A stretch of 64,000 bases of DNA from an uncultured Bacteroidales bacterium (GCA_934726455.1 CAKVDS010000005.1:1-64000); one strand, 5' to 3'; positions 47,679 through 57,799 are shown, counted from the stretch's first letter. The notes: generated from the sequence alone by a model not told the origin. Translations and numbers: made by a program.

Positions 47679-48384
47679 AATCTTCCGTAATGATGGCCAA
47701 CCCCATCAGTTCAAGATTGCAGACTACAAAGATGGAGTTTTTCATCTTCTTGGCAAAATAAATTGCGTCCCCACCTGTAAAAATCACTATATTGTCCTGA
47801 CGGGAATTGATGTAGCCCTCTATTTCAAACATTATGCCCAAAATGACACCTGATTCGATGGAAGAGAGCAACGAACAACCTTCGGCTGACACGTTTTGCG
47901 GTGTATCCACAAGCGGCAGAGCCTTTGAATAACGGTTCAGAGATTTGAATCTTGTCCTGCAGCCCGGAGACACATTACCACCGAGATAACGTCCGTCAGA
48001 ACCGAGAAAATCAATCGTCAGAGTCGTGCCGAAATCAAATACGGTGCAACTCTTCCCCTTGAAGAGAAAGCGCGCAGCCACAAGCCCGGCAGCCCTGTCC
48101 GGACTCAAATACTCAGGGAAGTCATACTTCAGAAGATAATGTGTGTGAGAACTGTCAAGAATGACAAGATGCCCGCACTGTCTGCTCAAAACAGATTCTT
48201 CTTCTGGAGACAGATCATATACTGAAGCTATGGTAAGCACTTCAGGCTTGTCTTTCTCCATCAGAGAGAGCAGATAGTCAAGCATCTTCTCTCCCTGATA
48301 ACGGAAAGTCTTGCCGATGGTGACACCATCAGACCAAGCAGCCTTGAGAGCCGTATTTCCTGTAACTACCAGAAGATTGGCCAT
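47656..48384 (-). CDS. coaX: Type III pantothenate kinase with altered first motif
   Basis: The 242-residue protein matches CoaX, which phosphorylates pantothenate in coenzyme A synthesis. The blocks YLSPDRAAGLVAARF, VFDFGTTLTIDFL, GGNVSPGCRTRF and IFTGGDAIYFA are present. The first phosphate-binding motif, normally DxGNT, reads VVTGNT (residues 6-11), so the conserved aspartate is missing. The other two acidic positions (PDR and DFGTT) are kept. Activity may be reduced or changed. It starts the minus-strand envelope operon and has its own promoter at 48406. Confidence 0.85.
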   Translation of the reverse strand: MANLLVVTGNTALKAAWSDGVTIGKTFRYQGEKMLDYLLSLMEKDKPEVLTIASVYDLSPEEESVLSRQCGHLVILDSSHTHYLLKYDFPEYLSPDRAAGLVAARFLFKGKSCTVFDFGTTLTIDFLGSDGRYLGGNVSPGCRTRFKSLNRYSKALPLVDTPQNVSAEGCSLLSSIESGVILGIMFEIEGYINSRQDNIVIFTGGDAIYFAKKMKNSIFVVCNLELMGLAIITEDYVSKNIK

Positions 48385-48405
48385 AGTTCAAAAATCCTAA
48401 TCCTG

Positions 48406-48413
48406 CAAATTTA
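48406..48413 (-). promoter_or_regulatory. -7 promoter element for coaX
   Basis: On the minus strand TAAATTTG is a perfect TAnnTTTG box, 21 bases before the ATG at 48384. The AT-rich stretch upstream lacks a clear TTTG. Confidence 0.5.
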
Positions 48414-48454
48414 GCATTTTTAAATATATTGTATGTACTTATATCAGTAAAAAC

Positions 48455-51400
48455 TTAACTGATACTGTTGAGTATGTTGAAAGCTGCAGCAAGAGACGGA
48501 ACTCCACGGGCGACTATCTTCAGTTTGTTCTCTACCTGCTTGAGTTCCACCTTCCCCTCCATGGCACTTATCCTGCCCATAACCTTCTCAAAGACTTCAG
48601 ACTTATAGTAAGGGGACATCGGATTTGACACGAAAAATCCAATCATGATACCGTTTTTGATTATTATCTTCTCAAATCCGAGAGCGGCCCCCCGGTTTCT
48701 TATCTTGACCACAAGAAAAAGGTTTTTGACCTCTTCAGGCAGGACACCGAAACGGTCTTCGAGCCGCTTGGCATAATTGTCTATCTCCTTGTCGGAAGAC
48801 ATAGAATCTATAGCTCTGTAAATTCTTATTTTTTCAGCTGTTATATCAAGATACCCATCTGGGATGAGTGCCGGCTGGTCTGTCTCCACCGTACATTCAG
48901 TCACAAAAATACTGCGTTCACTGCGCAGGTTGACGCCGGTCTCCACACCAAGCTCCTCCATGGCCTCAGCCAGTATCTTCTGGTATGTTTCAAAACCCAT
49001 TTCGGTGATGAAACCGCTCTGCTCCGCCCCAAGCAGATTGCCGGCCCCGCGTATATCCAGGTCCTGCATGGCAATATTGAACCCGCTCCCCAAATCGGAA
49101 AACTCTTCTATGGCCTTAAGCCGACGGCGTGCATCATCACTGATGCTGACAAGCGGAGGCACTATAAGGTAACAGAATGCCTTCTTATTTGATCTGCCGA
49201 CACGGCCTCTGAGCTGATGGAGATCGCTCAGACCGAAATTTTGAGCCTGGTTGATTATTATCGTGTTGGCGTTAGGGATGTCAAGCCCGTTCTCTATGAT
49301 TGTGGTGCTCAACATCATGTCGTAGTCACCGCGCATGAAGTCGAGCATTATCTTCTCAAGTTTTGACGGTTCCATCTGGCCGTGCGCCACACAAATCTTC
49401 ATATCCGGCACAAGACGGTGCAGAATCTCATATATTGACTGAAGTTCCTCCACCTTGTTATGGAGGAAGAAAATCTGGCCGCCCCGGTTGAGTTCATAAT
49501 TTATGATGCTCTTTATCTCGGCTTCGTCAAAAAGTATAATCTCTGTCTGCACAGGTATCCTGTTTGGCGGGGGAGTGTTGATAATGCTCAAATCCCTCGC
49601 TCCGAGCAGGGAGAACTGCAAAGTACGCGGTATAGGGGTCGCCGTAAGTGTGAGGGTATCTACGGAGTGTTTGAGTTCACGCAATTTCTCCTTGGCACTG
49701 ACACCGAACTTCTGCTCCTCGTCTATTATAAGGAGTCCTAAATCTTTGAATTCAAATTCTTTGCTCAGTATCTTATGCGTACCGATCAATATGTCTATCT
49801 GACCTGCGGCGAGCCTCTTCTTGATGTCGTTTATCTCCTTGGCTGTCCGCAGGCGGCTCACATAATCTATAGTGCACGGAAGGTTCTGCAGCCGCTGACA
49901 GAAAGTATTGTAATGCTGCAGAGAAAGTATCGTGGTCGGGACAAGCACTGCGACCTGCTTGCTGTCAACGACTGCCTTGAATGCGGCGCGGACAGCGATC
50001 TCGGTCTTACCGAATCCTACATCACCGCAGACAAGCCTGTCCATAGGGCAGTCATCTTCCATATCATGCTTGACTGCCGCTGTCGCTATCTCCTGATCCG
50101 GAGTATCCTCAAATATGAACGAAGACTCAAGTTCCTCTTGAAGATAAGTGTCAGGCGAGAATGCAAATCCTTTGGAAGAACGTCTCTTGGCATAAAGCTG
50201 TATAAGTTGCTTCGCAATATCCTTGACTTTGGACTTCGCGCTTGTCTTGAGCGCACCCCATGTCTTGGAACCGAGTTTGCTGATACGCGGCGGCTCTCCG
50301 TCACTTGAGCGGAAACGTGAGATCTTGTTGAGAGAATGCACAGACACGAATACGACATCACCGTCTTTGTATGTGATTTTGACGACTTCACGCATCCTGC
50401 CCTTGTCATCGCGCATTCTCACCAAACCGCCGAAAATACCGACACCATGATCTATATGTACGACATAATCACCTATGTTGAATGAGTTCAAGTCATTGAT
50501 GGTCAGCTGTTCGCTCTTCTCCACGGTTCTCCTCAGACTGACACGCTGAAAACGGTCGAATATCTCATGATCCGAATAGCAGCATACCTTGTCGTCAGAA
50601 TCTATGAAACCGTTGTGTATGTTCTTGCCTTTGACAAACTCCGGCATCAGCCCGCCGTTCTGGGACAATATGGATTGTATCCTGTCCAGTTGGGATGCCT
50701 TGTCACCGAAAATCATAACTTTGTATCCACCTTCAATACGTGCGCGTATGTCTTCAGTGAGAAGTTCGAAGTTCTTGTTGAACTGCGGCTGGGGACTGAT
50801 GTTGAATTTCACAGGGTCATCACATTGTTTCCCGAGAGGCATATCAAGAAACACCCTGCTGTATTTTCCGGTCAGAGGAAAGAACTCCCTGTCGGAATAC
50901 ATGTCGGACGAGTCAAGCCATACAGTGCTGCTCTCCGGCAGCATTTCAAGCACGCTCTGCCCGCTGTCACAGCCGGAAGACATCACATCTGAGACTATTT
51001 CCACAGACTCGACCTCCCCTGTTGAAAGCTGGGTATTGCAGTCAAAAGAGTTGATCTTTTCCACCTCATCCCCCCAGAATGAGATTCGGTACGGATAATT
51101 GTTTGAGTATGAGAATATGTCAACCAATGCTCCACGGATGGCGTATTGCCCGGGAGCGGATACGAAATCAACACGCTCAAAACCTCCGGAAGACAGGGAT
51201 TCCACAATTTTCTCATGTGATATCTCGTCACCCTTGCGGATGCTCATCACAGAGTCCGAGATCTCCTTGAGAGGCGGAACAAGTTCAGCGACCGCGTCGG
51301 GATATGTCACGACAATCCTAAGCTCATCTCCCCCGGAAAGAATCGAACTGAGCGCGGCAGTACGCTGGACGGCAAGGGAGGACTTATAATTGCTCCTCTC

Positions 51401-51643
51401 CACATTCTTTCCCGACTCGGGAAGAAAAAACACGCGGTCACCATCGATGAAATTGTACAAGTCGGAAGTACAATACTCAGAGGCATCAATGTCCGGAAGT
51501 ATTACAAAGTGCAATCCTTTCTTGACTGCACCTGCGAGAACAATCCAGCGTGCCGACAGGAAAAGCCCGCGGCAGAATATGTCCCGTTGACGTGAATCCA
51601 GTTTTTTCTGGAGTTCGAGACAAGATTTGGTACTTATCAACAT
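48455..51643 (-). CDS. mfd: Transcription-repair coupling factor
   Basis: The 1062-residue protein has the UvrB-like N-terminal domain (APGQYAIRGALVDIFSYS), the RNA polymerase interaction domain (NIGDYVVHIDHGVGIFGGLVRM), the helicase motifs (VCGDVGFGKTEIAVRAA, LLIIDEEQKFGV, LTLTATPIPRTL, QLRGRVGRSNKKAFCYL) and a C-terminal TRCF domain. Mfd removes RNA polymerase stalled at lesions and recruits excision repair. It is slightly shorter than the E. coli protein, as is usual in this phylum. A TTATCAACA box overlaps its start codon. Confidence 0.96.
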   Translation of the reverse strand: MLISTKSCLELQKKLDSRQRDIFCRGLFLSARWIVLAGAVKKGLHFVILPDIDASEYCTSDLYNFIDGDRVFFLPESGKNVERSNYKSSLAVQRTAALSSILSGGDELRIVVTYPDAVAELVPPLKEISDSVMSIRKGDEISHEKIVESLSSGGFERVDFVSAPGQYAIRGALVDIFSYSNNYPYRISFWGDEVEKINSFDCNTQLSTGEVESVEIVSDVMSSGCDSGQSVLEMLPESSTVWLDSSDMYSDREFFPLTGKYSRVFLDMPLGKQCDDPVKFNISPQPQFNKNFELLTEDIRARIEGGYKVMIFGDKASQLDRIQSILSQNGGLMPEFVKGKNIHNGFIDSDDKVCCYSDHEIFDRFQRVSLRRTVEKSEQLTINDLNSFNIGDYVVHIDHGVGIFGGLVRMRDDKGRMREVVKITYKDGDVVFVSVHSLNKISRFRSSDGEPPRISKLGSKTWGALKTSAKSKVKDIAKQLIQLYAKRRSSKGFAFSPDTYLQEELESSFIFEDTPDQEIATAAVKHDMEDDCPMDRLVCGDVGFGKTEIAVRAAFKAVVDSKQVAVLVPTTILSLQHYNTFCQRLQNLPCTIDYVSRLRTAKEINDIKKRLAAGQIDILIGTHKILSKEFEFKDLGLLIIDEEQKFGVSAKEKLRELKHSVDTLTLTATPIPRTLQFSLLGARDLSIINTPPPNRIPVQTEIILFDEAEIKSIINYELNRGGQIFFLHNKVEELQSIYEILHRLVPDMKICVAHGQMEPSKLEKIMLDFMRGDYDMMLSTTIIENGLDIPNANTIIINQAQNFGLSDLHQLRGRVGRSNKKAFCYLIVPPLVSISDDARRRLKAIEEFSDLGSGFNIAMQDLDIRGAGNLLGAEQSGFITEMGFETYQKILAEAMEELGVETGVNLRSERSIFVTECTVETDQPALIPDGYLDITAEKIRIYRAIDSMSSDKEIDNYAKRLEDRFGVLPEEVKNLFLVVKIRNRGAALGFEKIIIKNGIMIGFFVSNPMSPYYKSEVFEKVMGRISAMEGKVELKQVENKLKIVARGVPSLAAAFNILNSIS

Positions 51644-51898
51644 TTCCCCTTATAAGGCTGTTGAAAACCTGTGCAAATCCGGTTGATTATTCAAGTCTTG
51701 ATGTTGAAATCCGTTTCCCTCGTTTTATCAACATCCTGATCAACACCGGTTGAACAGTGTTTTCAACTGTTTAACTTCTCTACAAAAACTTGATATTCAA
51801 AATATTGATATAGTTATCAACAATATCAACAAGCATTAAGAATACTCAAATTTTATAAATAAAAGAACTATATTTGTATCCTGTATTGATTTTTCGCA
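51634..51898. other. Candidate replication origin with DnaA-box-like repeats
   Basis: The gap between the divergent mfd and ruvB genes is AT-rich. TTATCAACA, one base from the DnaA box TTATCCACA, occurs three times in the same orientation at 51634-51642, 51725-51733 and 51814-51822, spaced about 90 bases. Related TGATCAACA (51737-51745) and ATATCAACA (51823-51831) lie between or beside them. An A+T stretch at 51781-51898 could be the unwinding element. Most genes to the left point left and most to the right point right, and third codon positions of plus-strand genes change from C/A-rich (starch locus) to T/G-rich (ruvB onward), as expected around an origin. Confidence 0.55.
51869..51876 (+). 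promoter_or_regulatory. -7 promoter element for ruvB
   Basis: TATATTTG matches the consensus and lies 22 bases before the ATG at 51899. No clear -33 TTTG precedes it. Confidence 0.5.
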
Positions 51899-52918
51899 AT
51901 GTCGGATTTTGACCCGCACGATACAAACGAGGGCAAAGATAAGGATTTAGAGGGAATTATCAGGCCCCACGAATTGGAGGATTTTACCGGCCAAGGTGAG
52001 ATCGTGTCCAACCTGCGTGTGTATATCCAGGCCGCGAAAATGCGTGGGGAAGCTCTTGACCACACACTGTTCCACGGCCCTCCCGGTTTGGGCAAGACCA
52101 CTCTCGCGCATATCATAGCCACCGAGATGGGGGTGAATATAAAGATCACATCCGGACCTGTTCTCGACCGTCCCGGTGACCTTGCCGGTCTGCTCACCTC
52201 TTTGGATAAAGGTGATGTGCTGTTCATAGATGAGATCCACAGGCTCTCTCCTGAAGTTGAAGAGTACCTCTATTCTGCAATGGAGGACTATGTGATAGAC
52301 ATAATGATCGACAAGGGACCTGGCGCCAGGTCCGTGAGGATATCGCTTAATCCGTTCACCCTTGTCGGTGCCACGACCCGTGCCGGTCTGCTTACCGCTC
52401 CGCTCAGGGCCCGTTTCGGGATCAACTGCGGTCTTGAGTATTACGACACTTCCGATCTGGTCCGGATAATAACCCGCAGTGCCTCCATTCTTGGTGTGAA
52501 GATTGATGAGGACGCAGCCGTAGAGATTGCTCTGCGCAGCCGCGGCACTCCGCGTATCGCTAATGCTTTGCTCCGCAGGGTCCGTGATTTCGCTCAGGTC
52601 AAGGGGGACGGGCACATCGACCTGCCTATCGCCCGTTTTGCTCTTGATAAACTTAAGATAGACACACGCGGTCTTGACTCAATAGACAACAAGATACTCC
52701 GTACCATCATCTGTACTTTCAAAGGCGGGCCGGTCGGTGCCAACACGATAGCTACCGCGATAGGGGAGGATCAGGGGACTTTTGAGGAAGTATATGAGCC
52801 GTTCCTGATAAAAGAGGGCTTTATTGTGAGGACGCAGCGGGGCAGGATCGCCACGGATCTCTCTTATAAGCATCTCGGACTTGAGAGGGGAGTAGAGGAT
52901 GAAAACACATTATTTTAA
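51899..52918 (+). CDS. ruvB: Holliday junction branch migration ATPase RuvB
   Basis: The 339-residue protein shows the RuvB blocks [20 protein letters not shown], Walker [14 protein letters not shown] (about 56-68), Walker [35 protein letters not shown] and a winged-helix C-terminus ([20 protein letters not shown]). With RuvA it drives branch migration in recombination; ruvA lies about 7 kb downstream on the other strand. The frdA gene begins 25 bases after its stop. Confidence 0.97.
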   Translation: MSDFDPHDTNEGKDKDLEGIIRPHELEDFTGQGEIVSNLRVYIQAAKMRGEALDHTLFHGPPGLGKTTLAHIIATEMGVNIKITSGPVLDRPGDLAGLLTSLDKGDVLFIDEIHRLSPEVEEYLYSAMEDYVIDIMIDKGPGARSVRISLNPFTLVGATTRAGLLTAPLRARFGINCGLEYYDTSDLVRIITRSASILGVKIDEDAAVEIALRSRGTPRIANALLRRVRDFAQVKGDGHIDLPIARFALDKLKIDTRGLDSIDNKILRTIICTFKGGPVGANTIATAIGEDQGTFEEVYEPFLIKEGFIVRTQRGRIATDLSYKHLGLERGVEDENTLF

Positions 52919-52943
52919 GAGATAACAATAATACAATAGTACA

Positions 52944-54890
52944 ATGTCTGACAAGTTAATTTCCAAAATCCCTGAGGGACCACTTGAGAACAAATGGACC
53001 AAGCGTAAGGCTGAAATCCATCTGGTGAGCCCCAACAACAAGAGAAAACTTGAAATCATTGTGGTAGGAACCGGTCTTGGAGGAGCTTCTGCAGCAGCTT
53101 CCCTCGGTGAACTCGGCTACAATGTCAAGATTTTCTGTATCAGCGACTCGCCTCGTCGTGCGCATTCAATCGCAGCGCAGGGCGGTATCAATGCGGCAAA
53201 GAACTACCAGAATGACAACGACTCTGTCTATCGTCTGTTCTATGACACCATCAAAGGTGGTGACTATCGCAGCCGTGAGGCTAATGTTTATCGTCTTGCT
53301 GAAGTGAGCGCCGCCATCATCGACCAGTGCGTTGCACAGGGGATTCCTTTTGCCCGTGAGTATGGCGGATATCTCGCCAACCGTTCTTTCGGCGGTGTGC
53401 AGGTAAGCCGTACATTCTATGCCAGGGGACAAACCGGACAGCAGCTTCTTCTTGGGGCGTATGCTTCTCTGAACAAGGAAATTGCGGCAGGTACTGTGAA
53501 GTCTTATCCTCGTCACGAGATGCTGGATCTTGTACTTGTCAACGGCCAGGCCAAAGGCATCATCGCCCGCAACCTTGTGACCGGACAGCTTGAGAGGTTC
53601 GGGGCGCATGCGGTGGTAATAGCTACCGGCGGTTATGGAAACACTTATTTCCTCTCCACCAACGCGATGAACAGCAACGGCTCCGCTGCCCTGCAGTGCT
53701 ATAAGAAAGGTGCTTACTTTGCCAACCCTTGCTTCGCTCAGATTCACCCGACCTGTATTCCTGTACACGGGGATCAGCAGTGCAAGCTTACTCTCATGAG
53801 CGAGTCTTTGCGTAATGACGGCCGTATCTGGGTGCCTAAGAAACTTGAGGATGTCAAGAAACTTCGCAAGCACGAGATCAAGGCTTCTCAGATTCCGGAG
53901 GAGGACCGTGACTACTATCTCGAGCGCCGTTATCCTGCGTTCGGCAACCTTGTTCCACGCGACGTGGCTTCACGTGCAGCAAAGGAGCGTTGTGATGCCG
54001 GTTTCGGTGTGAACGAGACGGGAAAGGCCGTGTTCCTTGATTTTGCCGATGCTATCCAGCGGCTCGGGCACAAGAGGGTTGCGGAGCGTTATGGCAACCT
54101 TTTCGAGATGTACGAAAAGATTACTGCTTCTTCACCATGGGAAGAGCCTATGATGATATATCCTGCAATACACTATACTATGGGCGGTATATGGGTAGAC
54201 TATGATCTTCAGACCACTATTCCTGGTCTTTATGCCATAGGTGAAGCCAACTTCTCCGATCATGGTGGAAACAGACTCGGCGCTTCCGCTCTTATGCAGG
54301 GGCTTGCTGACGGGTATTTCATACTCCCTGTCACTATCGGGGATTACCTTTCAAAGAAATTCGCTGAGCCTAAGACTGATGTCAATACCAAGGAGTTCAT
54401 TGATACAGAAAAGGCTGTGCAGGCGCGTATTGACCGTCTCTTCTCTATCAACGGTACAAAGACTGTGGATTCTATCCACAAGAAACTCGGCAATATCATG
54501 TGGGAATATGTCGGCATGGCCCGCGATGCCGAAGGGCTCAAGAAGGCTATCAAGGAGATAGCTGACCTTAAGGCCGATTTCTATAAGAATGTCAAGGTTC
54601 CGGGCGGACAGTATGAGTTCAATCAGGAGCTTGAGAAGGCCCTGCGTCTTGAGGATTTCTTCGAGATAGGAGAGCTCATGGCCCGCGATGCTCTCAACAG
54701 GAATGAGTCTTGCGGCGGTCATTTCCGTGTGGAAAGCCAGACCGAGGAGGGCGAGGCCAAGCGTGATGATGAGCACTATATGTATGTAGCGGCTTGGGAA
54801 TACAAGGGAGAAGGTGTTGAGCCTGAACTTCATAAGGAACCTCTCAAGTATGAGTTCATCAAGGTTGCCACCAGAAATTACAAAGACTGA
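52944..54890 (+). CDS. frdA: Fumarate reductase/succinate dehydrogenase flavoprotein subunit
   Basis: The 648-residue protein has the FAD-binding motif [19 protein letters not shown], the covalent flavin His block [17 protein letters not shown], and catalytic blocks PTCIPVHGD and [40 protein letters not shown]. It catalyses fumarate reduction to succinate, the terminal step of the fermentative electron chain of Bacteroidales. In relatives the order is frdC-frdA-frdB, but here ruvB lies directly upstream and no cytochrome b gene is present. frdB follows 6 bases later. Confidence 0.94.
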   Translation: MSDKLISKIPEGPLENKWTKRKAEIHLVSPNNKRKLEIIVVGTGLGGASAAASLGELGYNVKIFCISDSPRRAHSIAAQGGINAAKNYQNDNDSVYRLFYDTIKGGDYRSREANVYRLAEVSAAIIDQCVAQGIPFAREYGGYLANRSFGGVQVSRTFYARGQTGQQLLLGAYASLNKEIAAGTVKSYPRHEMLDLVLVNGQAKGIIARNLVTGQLERFGAHAVVIATGGYGNTYFLSTNAMNSNGSAALQCYKKGAYFANPCFAQIHPTCIPVHGDQQCKLTLMSESLRNDGRIWVPKKLEDVKKLRKHEIKASQIPEEDRDYYLERRYPAFGNLVPRDVASRAAKERCDAGFGVNETGKAVFLDFADAIQRLGHKRVAERYGNLFEMYEKITASSPWEEPMMIYPAIHYTMGGIWVDYDLQTTIPGLYAIGEANFSDHGGNRLGASALMQGLADGYFILPVTIGDYLSKKFAEPKTDVNTKEFIDTEKAVQARIDRLFSINGTKTVDSIHKKLGNIMWEYVGMARDAEGLKKAIKEIADLKADFYKNVKVPGGQYEFNQELEKALRLEDFFEIGELMARDALNRNESCGGHFRVESQTEEGEAKRDDEHYMYVAAWEYKGEGVEPELHKEPLKYEFIKVATRNYKD

Positions 54891-54896
54891 TCTAAG

Positions 54897-55676
54897 ATGG
54901 AATTCAATTTAAAGATATGGCGTCAGAAGAACGCCAAGGCTAAAGGTCATTTCGAGACTTATCATATTTCAGGCATTGAGGAAGATGCTTCTTTCCTTGA
55001 AATGCTTGATATTCTCAATGAGCAGCTTATCCGTGAGGGCTCTGATCCGGTGGCTGTCGAGCGCGGTTGCCAGAGCAGCGGCCCTGTCTCTTTCGACCAC
55101 GATTGCCGTGAGGGTATATGCGGCGCCTGCTCACTTTACATTGACGGTCGTGCCCACGGTCCAGATGATCATGTCACGACATGTCAGCTTTTCATGAGGC
55201 ACTTTAAGGACGGGGCCACGATTACTGTCGAGCCTTGGAGAAGTGCTGCTTTTCCTGTGATCAAGGATCTTGTTGTTGATCGTACAGCGTTCGACAAGAT
55301 TCTTCAGGCCGGTGGATTCATCACTGTAAGGACAGGTTCAGCTCAGGATGCCAACAATATTCTCATCTCACATGAGCGGGCTGAGGAGAGCATGGATGCT
55401 GCGGCATGTGTAGGTTGCGGCGCATGTGTTGCGACTTGCAAAAACGGCTCTGCAATGCTCTTTGTGGCTGCACGTGTAAGTTCTCTCGCTCTTCTTCCTC
55501 AAGGCCGTCCAGAGGCCGCAAAAAGGGCGAAAGCGATGGTTGCGAAGATGGATGAACTCGGTTTCGGCAACTGCACCAATACTCGCGCTTGCGAGCTTGA
55601 GTGCCCTAAGGGTATCACAGTGGCTCACATTGCACGTCTCAACCGTGAGTTCCTCAAGGCGAAGTTCTCCGACTAG
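54897..55676 (+). CDS. frdB: Fumarate reductase/succinate dehydrogenase iron-sulfur subunit
   Basis: The 259-residue protein has an N-terminal 2Fe-2S ferredoxin domain ([18 protein letters not shown] and a fourth Cys in TTCQLF) and a C-terminal region with [15 protein letters not shown] and [15 protein letters not shown] for the 4Fe-4S and 3Fe-4S clusters. It passes electrons to the flavoprotein encoded just upstream. A bidirectional terminator follows. Confidence 0.94.
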   Translation: MEFNLKIWRQKNAKAKGHFETYHISGIEEDASFLEMLDILNEQLIREGSDPVAVERGCQSSGPVSFDHDCREGICGACSLYIDGRAHGPDDHVTTCQLFMRHFKDGATITVEPWRSAAFPVIKDLVVDRTAFDKILQAGGFITVRTGSAQDANNILISHERAEESMDAAACVGCGACVATCKNGSAMLFVAARVSSLALLPQGRPEAAKRAKAMVAKMDELGFGNCTNTRACELECPKGITVAHIARLNREFLKAKFSD

Positions 55677-55701
55677 TTTTTTTTCCTTTATGCTTATAAT
55701 G

Positions 55702-55726
55702 AAGGGTGGCTTTTCAGGCCACCCTT
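55702..55726. terminator. Bidirectional terminator between frdB and hflX
   Basis: A perfect 9 bp stem pairs 55702-55710 (AAGGGTGGC) with 55718-55726 (GCCACCCTT) around a 7-base loop. A T-run follows on the plus strand. It serves the convergent genes frdB and hflX. Confidence 0.8.
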
Positions 55727-55728
55727 TT

Positions 55729-56913
55729 TTACCATAGGAAGTTATTGAACGGGTATCGTCCCGCGTGGATTTCTGCCACCATCTTATAGATGTCGTCCTT
55801 TAACTTGTCTATGCCTTCTTTTTTCAGTGCCGAGATGAATATGCACGGGATTTTCTTCTCGTTTATCCATTTGTATCTGACTTCTTCGAGAGAGAGGTTG
55901 CTGTCTGTCTTCGGCTGAAGAGAGAACTCATCGTATTCTTCGTGCGTATATGCATCTATCTTATTGAATACTACGAATATCGGTTTGTCTGACGCTGAAA
56001 TGTCCTTAAGTGTTTTCTCTACCACTTCCATCTGTTCTTCATAATCAGAGTGGGATATGTCCACCACGTGTATCAGGACATCTGCCTCACGTACTTCATC
56101 CAGTGTGCTCTTGAAAGCTTCTATGAGCTGTGTAGGAAGTTTGCGGATGAATCCGACAGTGTCGCTGAGCAGGAACGGGAGGTTTCCGATCACTACTTTT
56201 CTGACTGTGGTGTCGAGTGTCGCAAACAGTTTGTTTTCTGCGAATACGTCTGATTTTGCGAGCAGATTCATCAGTGTAGACTTGCCGACATTGGTGTATC
56301 CCACTAGAGAAAGCCTGACAAGCTGGCCTCTGTTGCTGCGCTGGGTTGCCATCTGCTTGTCTACTTTTTTCAGTTGCTCTTTGAGTCTTGCTATCCTTTC
56401 TCTGACTATTCGCCTGTCTATTTCGATCTGGGTTTCGCCCATTCCTCCTCTCATTCCTACGCCGCCCCTCTGGCGTTCAAGGTGTGTCCACATTCCAGCG
56501 AGGCGGGGGAGCATGTAGTTGTATCTGGCCAGTTCTACCTGCATCTTGGCGTATGCTGTCTTCGCTCTCTGCGAGAATATTTCAAGAATCAGGCTTGTAC
56601 GGTCTATTACTATTGATGTCTTGATGATTTTCTCTATGTTGCGCTGCTGCATCCCTGTGAGTTCATCGTCAAATATGACATATTTGATTTCGTTTTCCTC
56701 GCAGTATTGTGCTATTTCCTCGAGTTTGCCGCTTCTTATGTAGGTTGCTTTTTCGGGTTTGTCAACTCTTTGTATGAATTGCCTGTCTCCTGCAAGTCCG
56801 GCTGTTTCGGCGAGAAACTCGAGTTCGTCCAAGTACTCCAGGACTTTGTTTTCCTCGTCTCCTTGCTTTATTATGCCGACGAATATCGCTTTGTTTTGTT
56901 CTTGTATGTCCAT
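55729..56913 (-). CDS. hflX: Ribosome-associated GTPase HflX
   Basis: The 394-residue protein has the HflX N-terminal domain, the glycine-rich linker RGGVGMRGGMGETQIEIDRR, and a GTPase domain with G1 GYTNVGKSTLMN, G3 DTVGFIRKLP and G4 NKID. HflX rescues stalled ribosomes by splitting them. I placed the start at 56913 (MDIQEQNK); the frame continues upstream to 57234 but that part runs into the terminator and the tonB gene. A terminator at 56931 separates it from tonB. Confidence 0.93.
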   Translation of the reverse strand: MDIQEQNKAIFVGIIKQGDEENKVLEYLDELEFLAETAGLAGDRQFIQRVDKPEKATYIRSGKLEEIAQYCEENEIKYVIFDDELTGMQQRNIEKIIKTSIVIDRTSLILEIFSQRAKTAYAKMQVELARYNYMLPRLAGMWTHLERQRGGVGMRGGMGETQIEIDRRIVRERIARLKEQLKKVDKQMATQRSNRGQLVRLSLVGYTNVGKSTLMNLLAKSDVFAENKLFATLDTTVRKVVIGNLPFLLSDTVGFIRKLPTQLIEAFKSTLDEVREADVLIHVVDISHSDYEEQMEVVEKTLKDISASDKPIFVVFNKIDAYTHEEYDEFSLQPKTDSNLSLEEVRYKWINEKKIPCIFISALKKEGIDKLKDDIYKMVAEIHAGRYPFNNFLW

Positions 56914-56930
56914 AGTCTTGTTGTCAATCA

Positions 56931-56966
56931 AAAAAAGGCCATCCTTTTTGCGGGACAGCCTTTTTA
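56931..56966 (-). terminator. Intrinsic terminator after the tonB gene
   Basis: On the minus strand a 9 bp stem pairs AGGCTGTCC (56961-56953) with GGATGGCCT (56944-56936), with two G-U pairs and an 8-base loop, followed by a run of T. It ends the tonB transcript just before the hflX start. Confidence 0.75.
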
Positions 56967-56981
56967 TGGTCTCTTTTTGTA

Positions 56982-57671
56982 TTATCTCAACTGGAAGATA
57001 ACAGGGAATGTGTAGGTAACCTTGACTGCGCGGTCTCTCTGGCGTCCCGGTTCCCACTTCGGAGAACTTGAAACTACACGTACGGCCTCCTTGTCTAGAG
57101 ATGCGTCTACACCTCTGAGCACCTTCACGTCTGAGATGGTTCCGTTTGGATTTACCGTGAACTGGAGCATTACTCGACCGCTTACTCCGTTCTCCTTTGC
57201 AATCTCCGGATAGACGAGGTTGTTTGCAACCCACTTTGAGAAAGTGTTGGCGTCTCCGCCCTGGAATGTCGGCTTCACTTCCACGATCTGGAACGGGATG
57301 GCCTCTTCCTCTACTTCCTCTTCGGCTACATCTTCAACGTAGTCCATGATTTCGACTCCGATGTCATCATTGTCTTCAAGGTTGAGGATGTTGTCTTCGA
57401 CTTTGATGTCGTCATCAACGATGTCGATCTGGTCGGAAAGAACCACTGTTTTCGGAACTTCTGGTGGCGGTGGAGGGGTTTCCTGTGTGATAGGTACCAT
57501 TTCCTCTTCCTCCACAACTACCGTCTCAGCGACGAGTGTGGCCTCCTCCTTGTCTTTTGTGGTCCATTCGAACGCTGCGTAGACGAAGAGAAGAGCGATT
57601 ACAAAGCCGATTTCAGCGAACAGCAGTTTCTTGTTGTTCAGATCGGCTTTCGGTGATTTCTTGACTTCCAT
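56982..57671 (-). CDS. tonB: TonB family energy-transducing protein
   Basis: The 229-residue protein has a cytoplasmic tail, one membrane helix (LLFAEIGFVIALLFVYAAF), a proline-rich stretch (ETPPPPPEVPK), a very acidic spacer (about 75-130) and the C-terminal TonB domain (VYPEIAKENGVSGRVMLQFT, VRVVSSSPKWEPGRQRDRAVKV). It links the proton gradient to outer-membrane receptors such as SusC. Bacteroidota have several tonB paralogues and exbBD is not adjacent, so which receptors it serves is unknown. It has a good promoter at 57706-57737. Confidence 0.88.
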   Translation of the reverse strand: MEVKKSPKADLNNKKLLFAEIGFVIALLFVYAAFEWTTKDKEEATLVAETVVVEEEEMVPITQETPPPPPEVPKTVVLSDQIDIVDDDIKVEDNILNLEDNDDIGVEIMDYVEDVAEEEVEEEAIPFQIVEVKPTFQGGDANTFSKWVANNLVYPEIAKENGVSGRVMLQFTVNPNGTISDVKVLRGVDASLDKEAVRVVSSSPKWEPGRQRDRAVKVTYTFPVIFQLR

Positions 57672-57705
57672 TTTATTAGTTTCTTTAAATATTCACTTTG
57701 CGCTC

Positions 57706-57737
57706 CAAAGATATAAAGAATTCAATTCGATTCCAAA
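57706..57737 (-). promoter_or_regulatory. Promoter of the tonB gene
   Basis: On the minus strand TTTG (57737-57734) is followed after exactly 20 bases by TATCTTTG (57713-57706), a full match to the Bacteroidota promoter. The ATG at 57671 lies 34 bases beyond. Confidence 0.7.
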
Positions 57738-57775
57738 AAATCCTTTGATTATTTCCATACTCCGCTCTTTAGTAG

Positions 57776-57783
57776 TAGATTTG
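57776..57783 (+). promoter_or_regulatory. -7 promoter element for ybeY-mnmG
   Basis: TAGATTTG matches TAnnTTTG and lies 16 bases before the ATG at 57800. The nearest upstream TTTG is 28 bases away, so the -33 element is weak. Confidence 0.45.
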
Positions 57784-57799
57784 CCGAAAATTTGTGGTT

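Noticed and set aside
56914..57234. N-terminal extension of hflX
   Set aside because: It runs through the tonB terminator and the antisense-free tonB coding region; the HflX fold begins at MDIQEQNK.
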